Shown here one piece after another: positions 52,601 to 62,712 of a stretch of DNA of 64,000 nucleotides. Under the pieces are notes generated by a model that saw nothing but the letters and a program-made list of their open reading frames with translations, was not told where the DNA came from and did no database searches. This DNA is from Phytophthora colocasiae. Lineage: Eukaryota > Oomycota > Peronosporomycetes > Peronosporales > Peronosporaceae. Position 1 is the stretch's first letter, and every line of letters starts with the position of its first letter. A program made the translations under genes and the position numbers. The stretch lies in contig JAGKQI010000091.1 of assembly GCA_018806915.1 (NCBI GenBank), positions 372,001 to 436,000 of the forward strand. Reading direction: 5' to 3'.

Positions 52601-54800
52601 TCAAATTAACGAGTGATACGTAGGTTGCTTGCGATCGGAACTTGACTGAGGAGGCTGTCGTCGACGGTCACTGCCAGGTCCTGAAAAAACGAGTCTATCG
52701 CTGGTTGGAGCAACAGGAGTTGATGCGCGTGCGGATGCTGACAGCCTAGGTGTTGATGAAATGAGCTGGAACTCATCTGCTCGCGTAAATACCCTTCCAT
52801 TTACCGTAGCCTGCGTCAATGCGAGCTCCGTATCAGCACGTCTACGGCCGGGCGTGGAGGTATCACTACGGACTCTGTCCGAAGGCGAAAATAATGTCCG
52901 TCTAGCGCGTGGAGTAATGGCCACAGAATCACGTTCCGGGTCAAGGGATCGTCCAGTACACCCTGAGGCTGGAGTTGCGTTTGTTCGTTCAGGTAGCACA
53001 GGTGATTCTATATCGCTTTCGCTAAACAGATCACGTGTGCCTCTATCATTATCGCCTTCCTCGGTTTCCATGTAGTGCACCTGACTGGTAGCGACCTTGT
53101 TACCCGTGTTCGAGTACACGTACGCAAGTTTTTCAACGCGTTCCGGTTTTAGCCGGTTTCTGCGTTTGTTGTGCAGGAAGGAGTGGACACTCCAAGAGCG
53201 CTCACTAGCTGCTGACGAGGTTGAAAGACTCAATACCCGTAGCGAGATCGTACAAATATGGGAACCTCTTACTCTTCAGCATCCACCAGTCTAATGGCGC
53301 ATCGCGCGAGTTGTTTTCTCGTTCATCTGGGCCCCACGACTTCTTCAAGCGAATAAACGAAAGAACATCACGCCGAAACGCGTCAAGACTTACACTCGGA
53401 GGCAAACCAACACGTGCAGCTAGGTCGACGCATGCATCAATCGCATTATCCAGATCGTTGTCTTCAAATGCATCAATAGCTTTTGACGGGTCCAGCAGAA
53501 ATGCAGCAAGAATTGATTCGCGTTTCAGAGATTTCCAGCGGGAGCTAATACGAGATCTAATTATTGTGAGAACCGAAGAGGCGACATCGTTTGTCTCGCG
53601 GTGGTACACGACGTGATTATGGAGTCCGCCAAAGTAGTAATAAACTATTGACAGACAGCATCCATCTCTTTCAAGCGCACCAAGGACTTTGATGACAGGA
53701 TTGCAGATTCTCATCACGGTCCTAGCGTCTATCCAAAATGCTCTGTCGCCCAGAATTTTCTCGACTTAGTTGAGCTTTGCACCAGCATCTTGATATCGTG
53801 ACAGCAAGTCAGAATTTGAAAAAATCTCCCGCAAAACTTCTTCATTCTGAACAACACTTTCAATGCAGTTGGTACTAGAGTACCAGCGCGTCGCCACGGG
53901 TAGTAATAACGCTCGGCGGCGCTGACCTGTCCCGAAATGCTGTCGTTGCTTGGTCCTGAACTGGTAGAGCAGCGCAGCTCGTTTACGCACAAATCTTGTA
54001 ACTGCAACCGCCTTCTTGAGAACTTCATTCAGAAAAGGAATTTCAAACATGTCTTTTAGAAGTAAGTTGATGGTATGTGCCGCACACCCATTACATGTCA
54101 GGTGTGGCATCTTCTCCATAAGCAACTCCCATGCTCTGCGCATGTTAGACGCGTTATCTGTGACCACTCCACATACCGACCCCTTCCCAGTGACCTCTTC
54201 AACTTCCCGAATGACCTTGCGTAATGCTGCTGTCATATAATTACCCGTGTGTTGTCGGTCTCCACAACGTTCAGATGACCAAAAAATTGGTCGAATAAAC
54301 GGAGAAGTAACCATGAAGTTAATAACGCTCTCACTATTTGGGTCTGACCAACCGTCACAAACAATAGCCACATGCTGGTGTTCTTTCAACACTTCAGTCA
54401 CACTCAGCACTTCAGCAGCATATACGCTGTCCAGTAGCGTAGCTGCTAAGTCTTGACGGGTAGGCAATGTCATTCCAGGGCGATACTTCGTCAGAATGCA
54501 CCGCATTTCTTTGTTCTCGATGACTCGAAAAGGTATTCCAGAGGAATAGAACGCTCTAGCAACTTCCAGGTGGAATTCTTTTTTCTCTGTTAAAGAGATT
54601 GGTCCGTGAATATCGACTCGAGGAGTAATACGAGCTCGCTTGGATGGCGTTGGTTGGTCAGAGTCTTCCCGATGTCTCTTGCTGGGTGATGAGGCGTATT
54701 TGGCACGGACGTCGGAGGGTGCTTTGGTGCAGCGTTCAAGGTGAGGACGCAGGTTTTTCATGGCGAATGACCCTGCGGCAGTGCCTACACTCCACGTCTG
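52601..54800 (-). pseudogene. hAT transposase (one stop, one frameshift)
   Basis: Starts around MKNLRPHLERC, part of a BED-type zinc finger, with an NLS-like KRAR. The catalytic core has VAIVCDGWSDPN and CGVVTDNASNMRRAWE, then CNGCAAHTINLLLKDM and LPVATRWYSS. A TAA at about 53766 interrupts the same frame, which goes on with KILGDRAFWID. A shift near 53215 leads into the C-terminal hAT dimerisation domain (SSAASERSWSVHSFLHNKRRNRL, KLAYVYSN). The frame continues with a Ser/Thr-rich tail. All the hAT blocks are present, so the element is fairly young but inactive as read. Confidence 0.88.
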
Positions 54801-55076
54801 GATGCTGTTTCTTTGGTGTGCTCCAGCGGGGAACTACCGCGAGGAACTCTTGCCACACGTCCCCTGCGGGCCGCCCGAGACCACTACGAAATCTGGAACG
54901 CTCCTGATGCATAGCTTAGCTACGTCGAGTTGCTTCTACAGGAAGAGGATCGCTGAGAACGAGAGTGTGAGAGTGTGAGGGAGAAATATCTTGAGTTTTG
55001 TGGTATTAACACTAATAACTGATATTAACTTGGTAATACCGGTAATAATAACTTGGTAAAAAATTACCCAACACTA

Positions 55077-55084
55077 TGTACCAC
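55077..55084. repeat. Target-site duplication of the hAT element, right
   Basis: TGTACCAC, one mismatch from 50901-50908. Confidence 0.75.
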
Positions 55085-55106
55085 TTGTACGTGTAACCCC
55101 GTTACA
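55085..55106 (-). repeat. LTR fragment of element A, right end
   Basis: TTGTACGTGTAACCCCGTTACA, the terminal bases of the A LTR, continuing the fragment at 50822-50908. Confidence 0.8.
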
Positions 55107-55246
55107 CATAACATCTGATGTGTTTCATAACTGATATCGTCGCTTCTGATAACGAGAATCGAGGTGGCCACCTTTTCTGATCGGTACAAAACCACAGTAT
55201 CTCTTGACCATTTTTTGTGAATACCGGTTTTTTTTTTTGCTGGTGT

Positions 55247-56529
55247 ACACTCCGCGCCAGGATAGATCGGCCACCCACGTTGCTGGCCGTAACTCAGTCA
55301 ATTTTAGGAGTTGGAGCCTGCTATTTAGATATGTTTTGCAGCTATTTTTGACTAAAGCGGTGTTTGTGCTAACGAGCTGGATATTGCAATTCATCGGGTG
55401 GCTAGCATACAGAGGAGCACTTTTGGCACCACGACAGGTTAGATCGGCCGCCAACACAATACAAATCTCAAATCAAATGTGACTAAATGATTGCATATCA
55501 ATAGTGAGTCCTGTTTCCGTTCCTATCAACTACTTCTACGCATCGACGTGGCAACGACTCGATAAGGGACTTTAGTAGAGCTAATGGGATTGATTCCCAT
55601 GCCTCAAAGAGCGCAACAGTTAAATCTGCTACACCCTCATACTGTTTTCCATTATTATAGACCGTCCTACTCATAATAGACCACAGATTTTCTATGGGAT
55701 TAAAATCCGGTGACTTTGATGGCCAATCTAGAACATCTACAGCTTGCTCCGTAAAAAAACCTTAGTTTGCTTGGAGACGTGAATGCTTGAGTTATCTTTC
55801 CGCACTAGCATGGTGCGAGCCCACGCCTTACGAGCGGCCATGTCCTCCGGTTTCAATGGCAACGTGTTCTCCATCTTTGTGTACACCATCCAGTCTACCC
55901 TGGAAAGGGTACGCTGTATGGTGCGCACGGAGACGGAGAGTTTCAGCTCGGCCTTTAGCTTGGCGGCAGAGAGGTTGCCCTTGGACGCTTCGCGCACTAG
56001 GCGCCGCGTTTCACGATCCGTTAGATAAGGTGGGGGGCCTGGGCGCTTTTGTTTCGCAGTGGGAGCTGGGGCAACAACACGGGCGACGGTGTCTCGGCTG
56101 CGGGAGGTCAGCAGTGCAGTGTTACGAGCGCTCACACCCGCTTCCCGAAGGCCTTGAATTCTACCCCGCTCATTATCAGTGAGGCGGGGCTTCTTCTGGG
56201 GTTGGTGGGGCTTTTTCTTGCGTGGTATCTTGCCAAGTAAGCACCAATACAGACCACTCGTCTTTATCGACTCTTTTGATATGCAATCATTTAGTCACAT
56301 TTGATTTGAGATTTGTATTGTGTTGGCGGCCGATCTAGCCTGTCGTGGTGCCAAAAGTGCTCCTCTGTATGCTAGCCACCCGATGAATTGCAATATCCAG
56401 CTCGTTAGCACAAACACCGCTTTAGTCAAAAATAGCTGCAAAACATATCTAAATAGCAGGCTCCAACTCCTAAAATTGACTGAGTTACGGCCAGCAACGT
56501 GGGTGGCCGATCTATCCTGGCGCGGAGTG
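55247..56529 (-). mobile_element. Tc1/mariner element with 254-bp terminal inverted repeats, internally deleted
   Basis: 55247-55500 and 56277-56529 are inverted copies with only a few differences. The outer ends are CACTCCGCGCC... and both are flanked by TA (55245-55246 and 56530-56531), the Tc1/mariner target. Between them lies a transposase missing its middle. At 1,283 bp it is a non-autonomous deletion product. Confidence 0.9.
55498..56245 (-). pseudogene. Tc1/mariner transposase remnant (DDE centre deleted)
   Basis: The N-terminal part has the two helix-turn-helix units (DNERGRIQGLREAGVSARN, then TDRETRRLVREASKGNLSAA, SVSVRTIQRTL) and begins the catalytic region (KPEDMAARKAWARTML). At about 55760 it jumps, out of frame, to the last catalytic block (DVLDWPSKSPDFNPIENLW) and the usual tail (YNNGKQYEGVADLTVALFEAW, SLPRRCVEVVDRNG). 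The first two catalytic acids have been lost with the deleted middle. A stop at 55498-55500 matches the natural end. Confidence 0.85.
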
Positions 56530-56680
56530 TATACTGGTCGGCTCGGTTAAGTGCGATAGTTTGTATTCAGAGGTGGTTTTTGGCCATTAAACTACAGCAG
56601 TTCGAGGGGAATCATATACTCGAAGTGCGGCATGAATTGAGAAAATTTATTAGAAATGAATTGATAAAATGAATTGAGGA

Positions 56681-57130
56681 ATGAATTGTGACATATTGCT
56701 GACTTTCCTTTCACAAAGCGAAAAGAGAAAACGACTAGACATGATGACGTACGGCGCTACAGGCGCAACACCACACGCATCTCGAGAAGATGCGGAAGCC
56801 CCATCGATCAGCCCACACACACAACCGGAAATGACTTCGGTCGCCACAGCGAGTACGGTTCAAGTGTTTGTGTGCGACTATAACGGCATCGCGTGGCCAG
56901 TGAAAGTACCAGTTGGGACAACTCTGAGTGAAATGGTGCGCGCGGCATTTGAAGACCCAGTGTTCAAGAGAGGAGAGTTTCTTGGCTTTGAAGATGGCAA
57001 CTTGTCGATGCTTCGGCCTGTGACGGCAGCTGATGCGACTAAATGGACGGCCGCCAATCCACTCAGATTGAAGTACAAGGTGAGGACAAGCAACCAAATC
57101 AGCATTGGTGCAATGCAAGTACAGTATTGA
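56681..57130 (+). CDS. Hypothetical protein, 149 codons
   Basis: The frame opens MNCDILLTFLSQSEKRKRLD (an alternative Met is at residue 21 or 22) and has a compact domain from about residue 60: STVQVFVCDYNGIAWPVKVP, TLSEMVRAAFEDP, ANPLRLKYKV. The strand-helix-strand order resembles small ubiquitin-like folds such as the N-terminus of Crinkler proteins, but no LxLFLAK-type motif is present, so no family is claimed. After the stop another frame continues with IERRLVPDLVNDAETESEGK, so the gene may be frameshifted or spliced. Confidence 0.35.
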   Translation: MNCDILLTFLSQSEKRKRLDMMTYGATGATPHASREDAEAPSISPHTQPEMTSVATASTVQVFVCDYNGIAWPVKVPVGTTLSEMVRAAFEDPVFKRGEFLGFEDGNLSMLRPVTAADATKWTAANPLRLKYKVRTSNQISIGAMQVQY

Positions 57131-57401
57131 CGTCGTATGTATTGTGGATAGAGAGACGACTCGTGCCTGATCTTGTGAATGACGCAGAGACCGAGTCGGA
57201 AGGAAAAGGCATCAAATTTCGCTGCCAGGCATAATGGATGGATTGTCGCCCTTATCATTTGTGCTGCAAATGCTGGTTACAAGAGGTTTCATGATGGTCA
57301 TGCCAGCAGTGGTGATCGCAGTAGTAGTGATATGGGATGGTAGTAGTAGTGACGTATTAATGAAAGTTTGACAGCCCATGTGTAACCGTGTTGATGTTGT
57401 C

Positions 57402-57731
57402 CTAGTCGAGGTATGAGCGTGTCTGCAACCAAACAAGAAAGTTCAAGCAAGGAATGGTGCAAGCTTTGTGAAGTAGCTGCAGAGTGTGGCAAGCGAAGAA
57501 AACCTGCCAAGTTCTTGGAGTGATTGAAATTGCTCTTCCTTCGCATATAAGAGCACTGTCCTGAGGCAACGGCATCACAGTATCCAGATCCATCAGCAGC
57601 AACGAAGATATTTTGTACGCGCTTGCAATAGCCAACCCCACAGCGCCTGGGCCTGCATCCAGCTCCAGTACATGGCGCTTCGCTGCGAAGTACAAGCCGC
57701 ACTGCGGCTCGGTCTCGAAGAACGACGCCAT
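57402..57731 (-). pseudogene. Lysine-methyltransferase-like (METTL21 type) fragment
   Basis: Reads CGLYFAAKRHVLELDAGPGA, then VGLAIASAY and LLLMDLDTVMPLPQDSA: the S-adenosylmethionine-binding glycine motif and following acidic strand of Methyltransf_16 proteins, with Gly changed to Asp in the loop (LELDAGPGA; usual LELGAGTG). No upstream start or downstream catalytic part is seen, and the surrounding frames break. A short gene scrap between the Tc1 element and the lyase cluster. Confidence 0.45.
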
Positions 57732-57790
57732 CGCTCGCGCCTGTCAAGAGAGGGGTCAAACAACTGATACCGTAGTATCACTATCCAGAG

Positions 57791-58145
57791 CATGGGAAAC
57801 GCACACAATTCCACACGACACCAGCGATGACGTGCTTGGCCAGATCTTGACAGACAACCAACCACGTGCCTTTCAACGTGAGTATCGTGGAAGCAGCACT
57901 TCTCCGAGAGCTACCTTCTCGGATTCTGGTGGAATCGTTGGATGATGCTGACCAACGGTCAAACGTGTTTTATCGTCTGGGCTTGTCTGAAAAGATAGTA
58001 CTTCAAAGTTGTAGTTCCTTCACAAGTATTGCCATGTAGCCCTCAGAAGACTCCGCTCTTAGAAGCTGACTTCGAAAGTGGTTATTTAAACGGCAAACAT
58101 TGAACTTGACTCGCATGACATCACAATCCGGTACTGTAGTACTCT
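57791..58145. repeat. Downstream flank of pectate lyase, duplicated at 9399-9755
   Basis: Non-coding sequence from GCATGGGAAACGCAC onward, almost the same as the left copy. It belongs to the 3' flank of the duplicated lyase unit and sets the limit of that duplication. Confidence 0.85.
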
Positions 58146-61100
58146 TTAGTTGGTAGAAGAAGCTGCTCCTTGATTCACCTGACCCCACTCCAAGACGGCA
58201 CTTCCATCTTCGTCCGAGGGTGGCGCGACGGTCCCCACCGGCAACCCAGTGGAAGGGGGCTGTGCCTGCGTAGTAGCAGCTGGGGGATCAGTAGATGGTG
58301 CTTGGCCCTGGTTCGTCGAATCCTCCTCAGTCGTGGAAGACCCCGCCGTTGTAGTTCCACTACTTCCCAGTTCACCAACACCAAAGTTTCCTTTGGCTGG
58401 TGATAGTTTCGTAGCAGCCCCGACTTTCGTGCCGCCGATTTGGGTCTTAAACGTGCCCAATTGTGTCTTTGCTGCATCTTCCGAGTTACTAGCGAAGGTG
58501 CCACTATCAGCGAGGACGTTCACTTCACAGGAACGACCGATCGTCGCCGTACAGTCTCCACCAGCAATTGGGATGAAGATGTTTCCTTTCGGGTCGGGTT
58601 GATTCGGTGTCTTAACCGAGTCGAAGCTGTTACCTTCCGCCAATACGTAGCCACCCGTTGCCACATCGAACGCATGTCCAGTGTTGCTCTCGAAGTAGTT
58701 ATTGGCTGCGTGAACCACCGAAACATCTCCCTCGGTACCTCCGATCTTGGGCGAACGACCCGAAGTCATGTGGATATAGTTACCTAGCAAACTCATCTCG
58801 GTCTTCTTCCCGAGGATCAGGAATCCCCAGTAGTGACGACCATCACACGACTGCGAGTATTTGGTGTTGCCGTCAAAGTCCGAGTTACTGATAGTAACCC
58901 CCGAGGCGCCACTGAAGTGGGTGACTACCATTTGACGTCCAATGCTCGAAACCTTCACGTGGTCGATCCAAATGCCCGTTGGGACATCGTCACCGTCTCC
59001 ACTGATACCGATAGCGTCTCCCCCCCCACACAAGATGCGGATTCAAGTTAGTGATGTGGATATTCTGGATGATGACGTTGCTGCCTTTAATGAGAATGCC
59101 CTTGCCATTGAGGACGCCCTTGGTGCCTTCTCCGATCAACGTCTTGTCACCAGCGATGGACAATGGAGTAATAGCGGCCTTGTCGTACGTCACGTCGATG
59201 GAAGTGCCGTCGCATTTGCTAAAGTCCGTTTCAATGGTGTCTTGGCCTTTAAAGCCATTCTTCTTGGCTACACAGTCGATGTTGTTCTTACTGTGGCATC
59301 CCTTTTCCGTTGTAGATCCTTCGGAATCGATGAAATTGAACTCCTGCTTCAGGACGATCACGCGCGGCTCCTTGTCACTCAAGTACGTTCCAAGCTCCTT
59401 GATCGTAGTCGGGTACACAGGCTTAGCGTCACCACCACCAGTGGTGCCCGACGCGAAACCTTGCGGCGTGCCAACCACGCTTGAACCACCAGTAGACGAT
59501 GGCGTCGCGGGAGTATTAGCCGATGGAGATTCAGGTGCATTCGATCCCGACCCTTGCGTCGGAGCGTCTGTCGTTGCAGGAGTATCAACGGATGGCGACT
59601 GGGTCTCAGTTGAAGGAGGTTCAGGAGCATTCGACCCCGAGCTTTGGGTTGGAGCGTCTGTAGTTGCAGGGGTATCAGTAGCGGTAGAACCCGGTGTAGA
59701 TCCACTCGAAGGAGAGTCCGTCGCGGATAACGACTCCGATGATGGTGTAGTTACAGCCTCATTTTCACTCGATCCTTGCGTTGTCGGAGCATTCTGTGTT
59801 TCGGCATTTTCATCGCTCTTCGAGCCTTGACTTGTCGATGTGTCCGTATCAGACCCTTTCGAAGACCCTGCGGTTGGAGTAGATGGGGCTTCCGTCTCCT
59901 GTTGCTTAGCTGCTGACGAATCCGTGCTGGTTTCAACGCCACCTGCACCACTAGACTGCGAGACACTGTTGCCACTCAGATCTCCCACGCCGAAATTGCC
60001 ACTGGCCACATCAAGCTTCGAGGCTGGAGAGGCCTTGTACCCTCCGACCTGCGTCTTGTACGTGCCCATCTGCTTCTTTGCATCGTCCTCCAAGTTGCTG
60101 ACAAATGCTCCACTATCCGCCAGCACATTCACCTCACAGTCGCGACCGATGCTTGCCTTGCAGTCTCCAGCAGACTTTGGGATGAAGATGCTGCCCTTCC
60201 CGTCTGGCTGGACTGGTGTCTTGACATTGTCGAAGTAGTTTCCTTCGGCCAACACATACCCTCGTTCCGATACGTCAAAGGCGTGTCCGGTATTGTCGTA
60301 GAAGTAGTTGTTCACAGCGTGACACACGACGACGTAGTCATCAGTGCCTCCGACCTTCGGACCCCGTCCAGACATTCCATGTATGACGTTCCCCTCCAGT
60401 GTCACCTCCGTCTTCTTGCCTGTGATAATGAACCCCCAGTAGTGGTGGCCATCACACGAGGAGGAGTATTCCGTCTTGCCGTCAAATTCCGAGTTACTGA
60501 TGGTGACTCCCATGGCTCCAGAGAAGTGGATGACGATCATCTGACGACCAACTTCCGTGATTTTCACGTGGTCAATCCAGATTCCCGTAGGGATAGCGTC
60601 GTCGTCTCCACTGATGCCAATAGCGTCTCCACCCCAGACGTATTGAGGGTTCAGGTTGGTGATGTGAATGTTCTGGATGATGACGTTGTTGCCTTTGATC
60701 TCGATGCCTTTGCCGGTTAGAACGCCACTCGTGCCCTCTCCGACGAGCGTCTTGTTACTGGCAACTTTCAACGGGGTCTTGGCGGCCTTGTCGTACGTCA
60801 CTTTCACCATTGTATTATCACACGTTGTGAAAGTAGGCTGGATCGTGTCTTGCGGCTTGAAACCATTTTTCTTGGCTGCACAGTCTGCGGCTCCCTTTGA
60901 ATGACACCCGTCTTCCGTAGTGGTTCCTTCTGAGTCAAGGAAGTTGAATTCCTGCTTGAGGACGATCACGCGAGGTTCATTATCACTCAAGTACGTCGAG
61001 AGCTCCTTAATAGTCTTGGGGTACACTGGTTCTGCGTCACCACCGCCTGTCGTTCCAGCTGCGAAGCCTGTGGGCGAACCAGAGACAACAGAAGCAGCGC

Positions 61101-61179
61101 GAGCGATCGAGTTCTGCGCTAGTGTCAAGGCAACAAGCGAGCCGACGAGTGCTCCTGCTCGAAGACTAAAGCTCACCAT
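58146..61179 (-). pseudogene. Two-domain secreted pectate lyase (PL1-PL1) with one frameshift
   Basis: The start at 61179 gives a signal peptide ([17 protein letters not shown]). Domain 1, residues about 30-400: calcium-site [12 protein letters not shown] near 183, WIDH at 201, [10 protein letters not shown], catalytic SGRGPKVGG (Arg 272). A Ser/Thr/Pro/Gly-rich linker (about 402-567) contains a duplicated block starting [11 protein letters not shown]. Domain 2 starts [20 protein letters not shown]; its second half lies in another frame from 59033 ([31 protein letters not shown]). The shift lies in a run of eight C at 59020-59027, one more than a continuous frame needs. It would cut plant pectate outside the cell. 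It could be a real pseudogene, a polymorphism or a sequencing error. Confidence 0.9.
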
Positions 61180-61640
61180 CTTACACGAGAGTTTTTAGTA
61201 AATGGCCAGGTTGTTCTTGAGGGAGGAAGAGGAGAAAGGGAAGTGCCATCGATGTTGCGATCAGATAAATTACCAGGCTTTGCGATGAGATTATCCCGAG
61301 GCCATAGTCGCTTGGCTTTACAGTGATCTTGCACCTTCGGTGAGTTTTAACTTGAAAGCCAGCGCCGACCATGAATTGCACGCAGTAATGTGCATAAAGT
61401 CAGGGTAAACTGTGTCGTTGTGAGTCGCAAATCTAACGCGTCTTGGGATAACGATCCACTTTTGCGTCGCTGAAGAAACTGAGAGCATGACGAGGAGCCC
61501 ACACTGCATCCTCCTGGCTTAAAATTAGTTGTCAATCAGAGTGCGTTAGTAGTCCTCTTGCCGATTCCATGAGGACGCTGAATGGACTTCTTCTGTTTTG
61601 ACAGTGCAAAATAACCCGCCGCCAATTCAATACTAGTTAG
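61180..61640. other. 5' flank of the two-domain pectate lyase
   Basis: No gene. Partly similar to 8435-8800. Promoter elements cannot be named with confidence. Confidence 0.5.
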
Positions 61641-62520
61641 TGTTCGCACTAACGCTAACTGTAGAGTTGGCGACCCTGTATATAAACAGTTAGTTAGTGT
61701 GTAGTAAATTTTACTAACATGTTGGTGGAGTTAGACGCTCACCCGTCGCTTCCTGATCCTGAGCCCACAGTTCTGTTGAATGTTTAATGTTGAAGCTTTC
61801 TGTCGCGACTAGATTCGTGCTACCGGTATCAAAGACCGAGCCCTTTCCAGCTGCTTCAGATATCGTTGGCGGTCAGATGACAATGATCGGTTGGCTATCG
61901 AAGCGCCAACCGCCCTCGTTCGTCTCCCAGTTTACTTTTTTAAACAACGAGGTCACCTTCGTAAAGACCGCGACCAGGTGATTTGAGATGCTCTCTCCGT
62001 CGATACCCTCCAAGAAGGCCGTGACAGTGAAAGCACTGCTTCTCAGTGCAAGATAGAACTTGCTCAGTTTATCAAAATGTGTTCTACAACCCAAATGGAG
62101 CTCTACAAGGATATGGACGCACTGGAATACTGGCTAGATCATGGTGTGACTGAATTCCTGCTCTTGGCTCCAATTGCAACGAGACTCTTTACGGTTCCTA
62201 TCTCTTCTGCTGCTGCAGAACGTGTTTGGAGTGCCTTTGCTTTCGTGTGGTCTAAACGCCGCAATCGTTTGACAGCAGACAAAGTGGAGAAGTTAGTGTT
62301 TCTCTATACAAACTTCGCTCTGCTCGATACGTGATTGAAGACTGGAAGACGAAGCTACTGAAAGCAGCGACGCATCGGCTGCGCAGGACAATACTACTAT
62401 ACATAGTAGCACTGTAGTTATATAGGAAGTCCACAACAAACAGGGTAACACGTTTGCTAACAGCACTAACAGTAAGTTAGTGTGTAGTAATTCTAGCAAA
62501 CATGTTGGCGGAGTACACTA
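61640..62520. mobile_element. hAT remnant between lyase genes
   Basis: A block of about 45 bp (GTTAGTGTGTAGTAA...ACATGTTGG.GGAGT) occurs at 61695-61735 and again at 62474-62515 in the same orientation, and TAGTGTT-like ends lie at both sides. Between them is the C-terminal end of a hAT transposase. The exact ends and target duplication could not be fixed. Confidence 0.6.
62077..62334 (+). pseudogene. hAT transposase C-terminal (dimerisation) fragment
   Basis: YWLDHGVTEFLLLAPIATRL, then SSAAAERVWSAFAFVWSKRRNRL and KLVFLYTN: the conserved end of hAT transposases, ending in a natural-looking stop. Nothing of the catalytic part is left. The frame resembles, but is not a copy of, the hAT at 52601-54800. 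Confidence 0.85.
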
Positions 62521-62712
62521 ATACTAGTACATCATGGATACGACATGTCGCTCCTCGGTGGAATATCAAACAAGGCCAACGCTGTAAAATCCGTACTCAA
62601 CGTAAGGTTTACCCAACTGTCTCTAAAGAAGCATTTTCAAGGCAGTTTTGCGTGGTAACGTTGAATGCTACTGAACATGTTTTTCGTGTTAGGGTGTCTA
62701 GGCTTCCTCTAT

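Larger units (their letters stand above)
50909..55076 (-). mobile_element. hAT transposon carrying host gene fragments
   Basis: 4,168 bp with ends TAGTGTTG...CAACACTA, extended by imperfect subterminal similarity (TTACCGAGTTA against TTACCAAGTTA). Flanked by 8-bp near-identical duplications within an A LTR fragment. The right half is a degenerate hAT transposase on the minus strand. The left half holds a fragment of an ABCG/PDR transporter and possibly a sterol reductase fragment. It is therefore an element that has picked up host DNA. Confidence 0.85.

Noticed and set aside
57298..57400. A microsatellite or regulatory array (GTAGTAGTG runs)
   Set aside because: Short and irregular; no more than simple-sequence drift.
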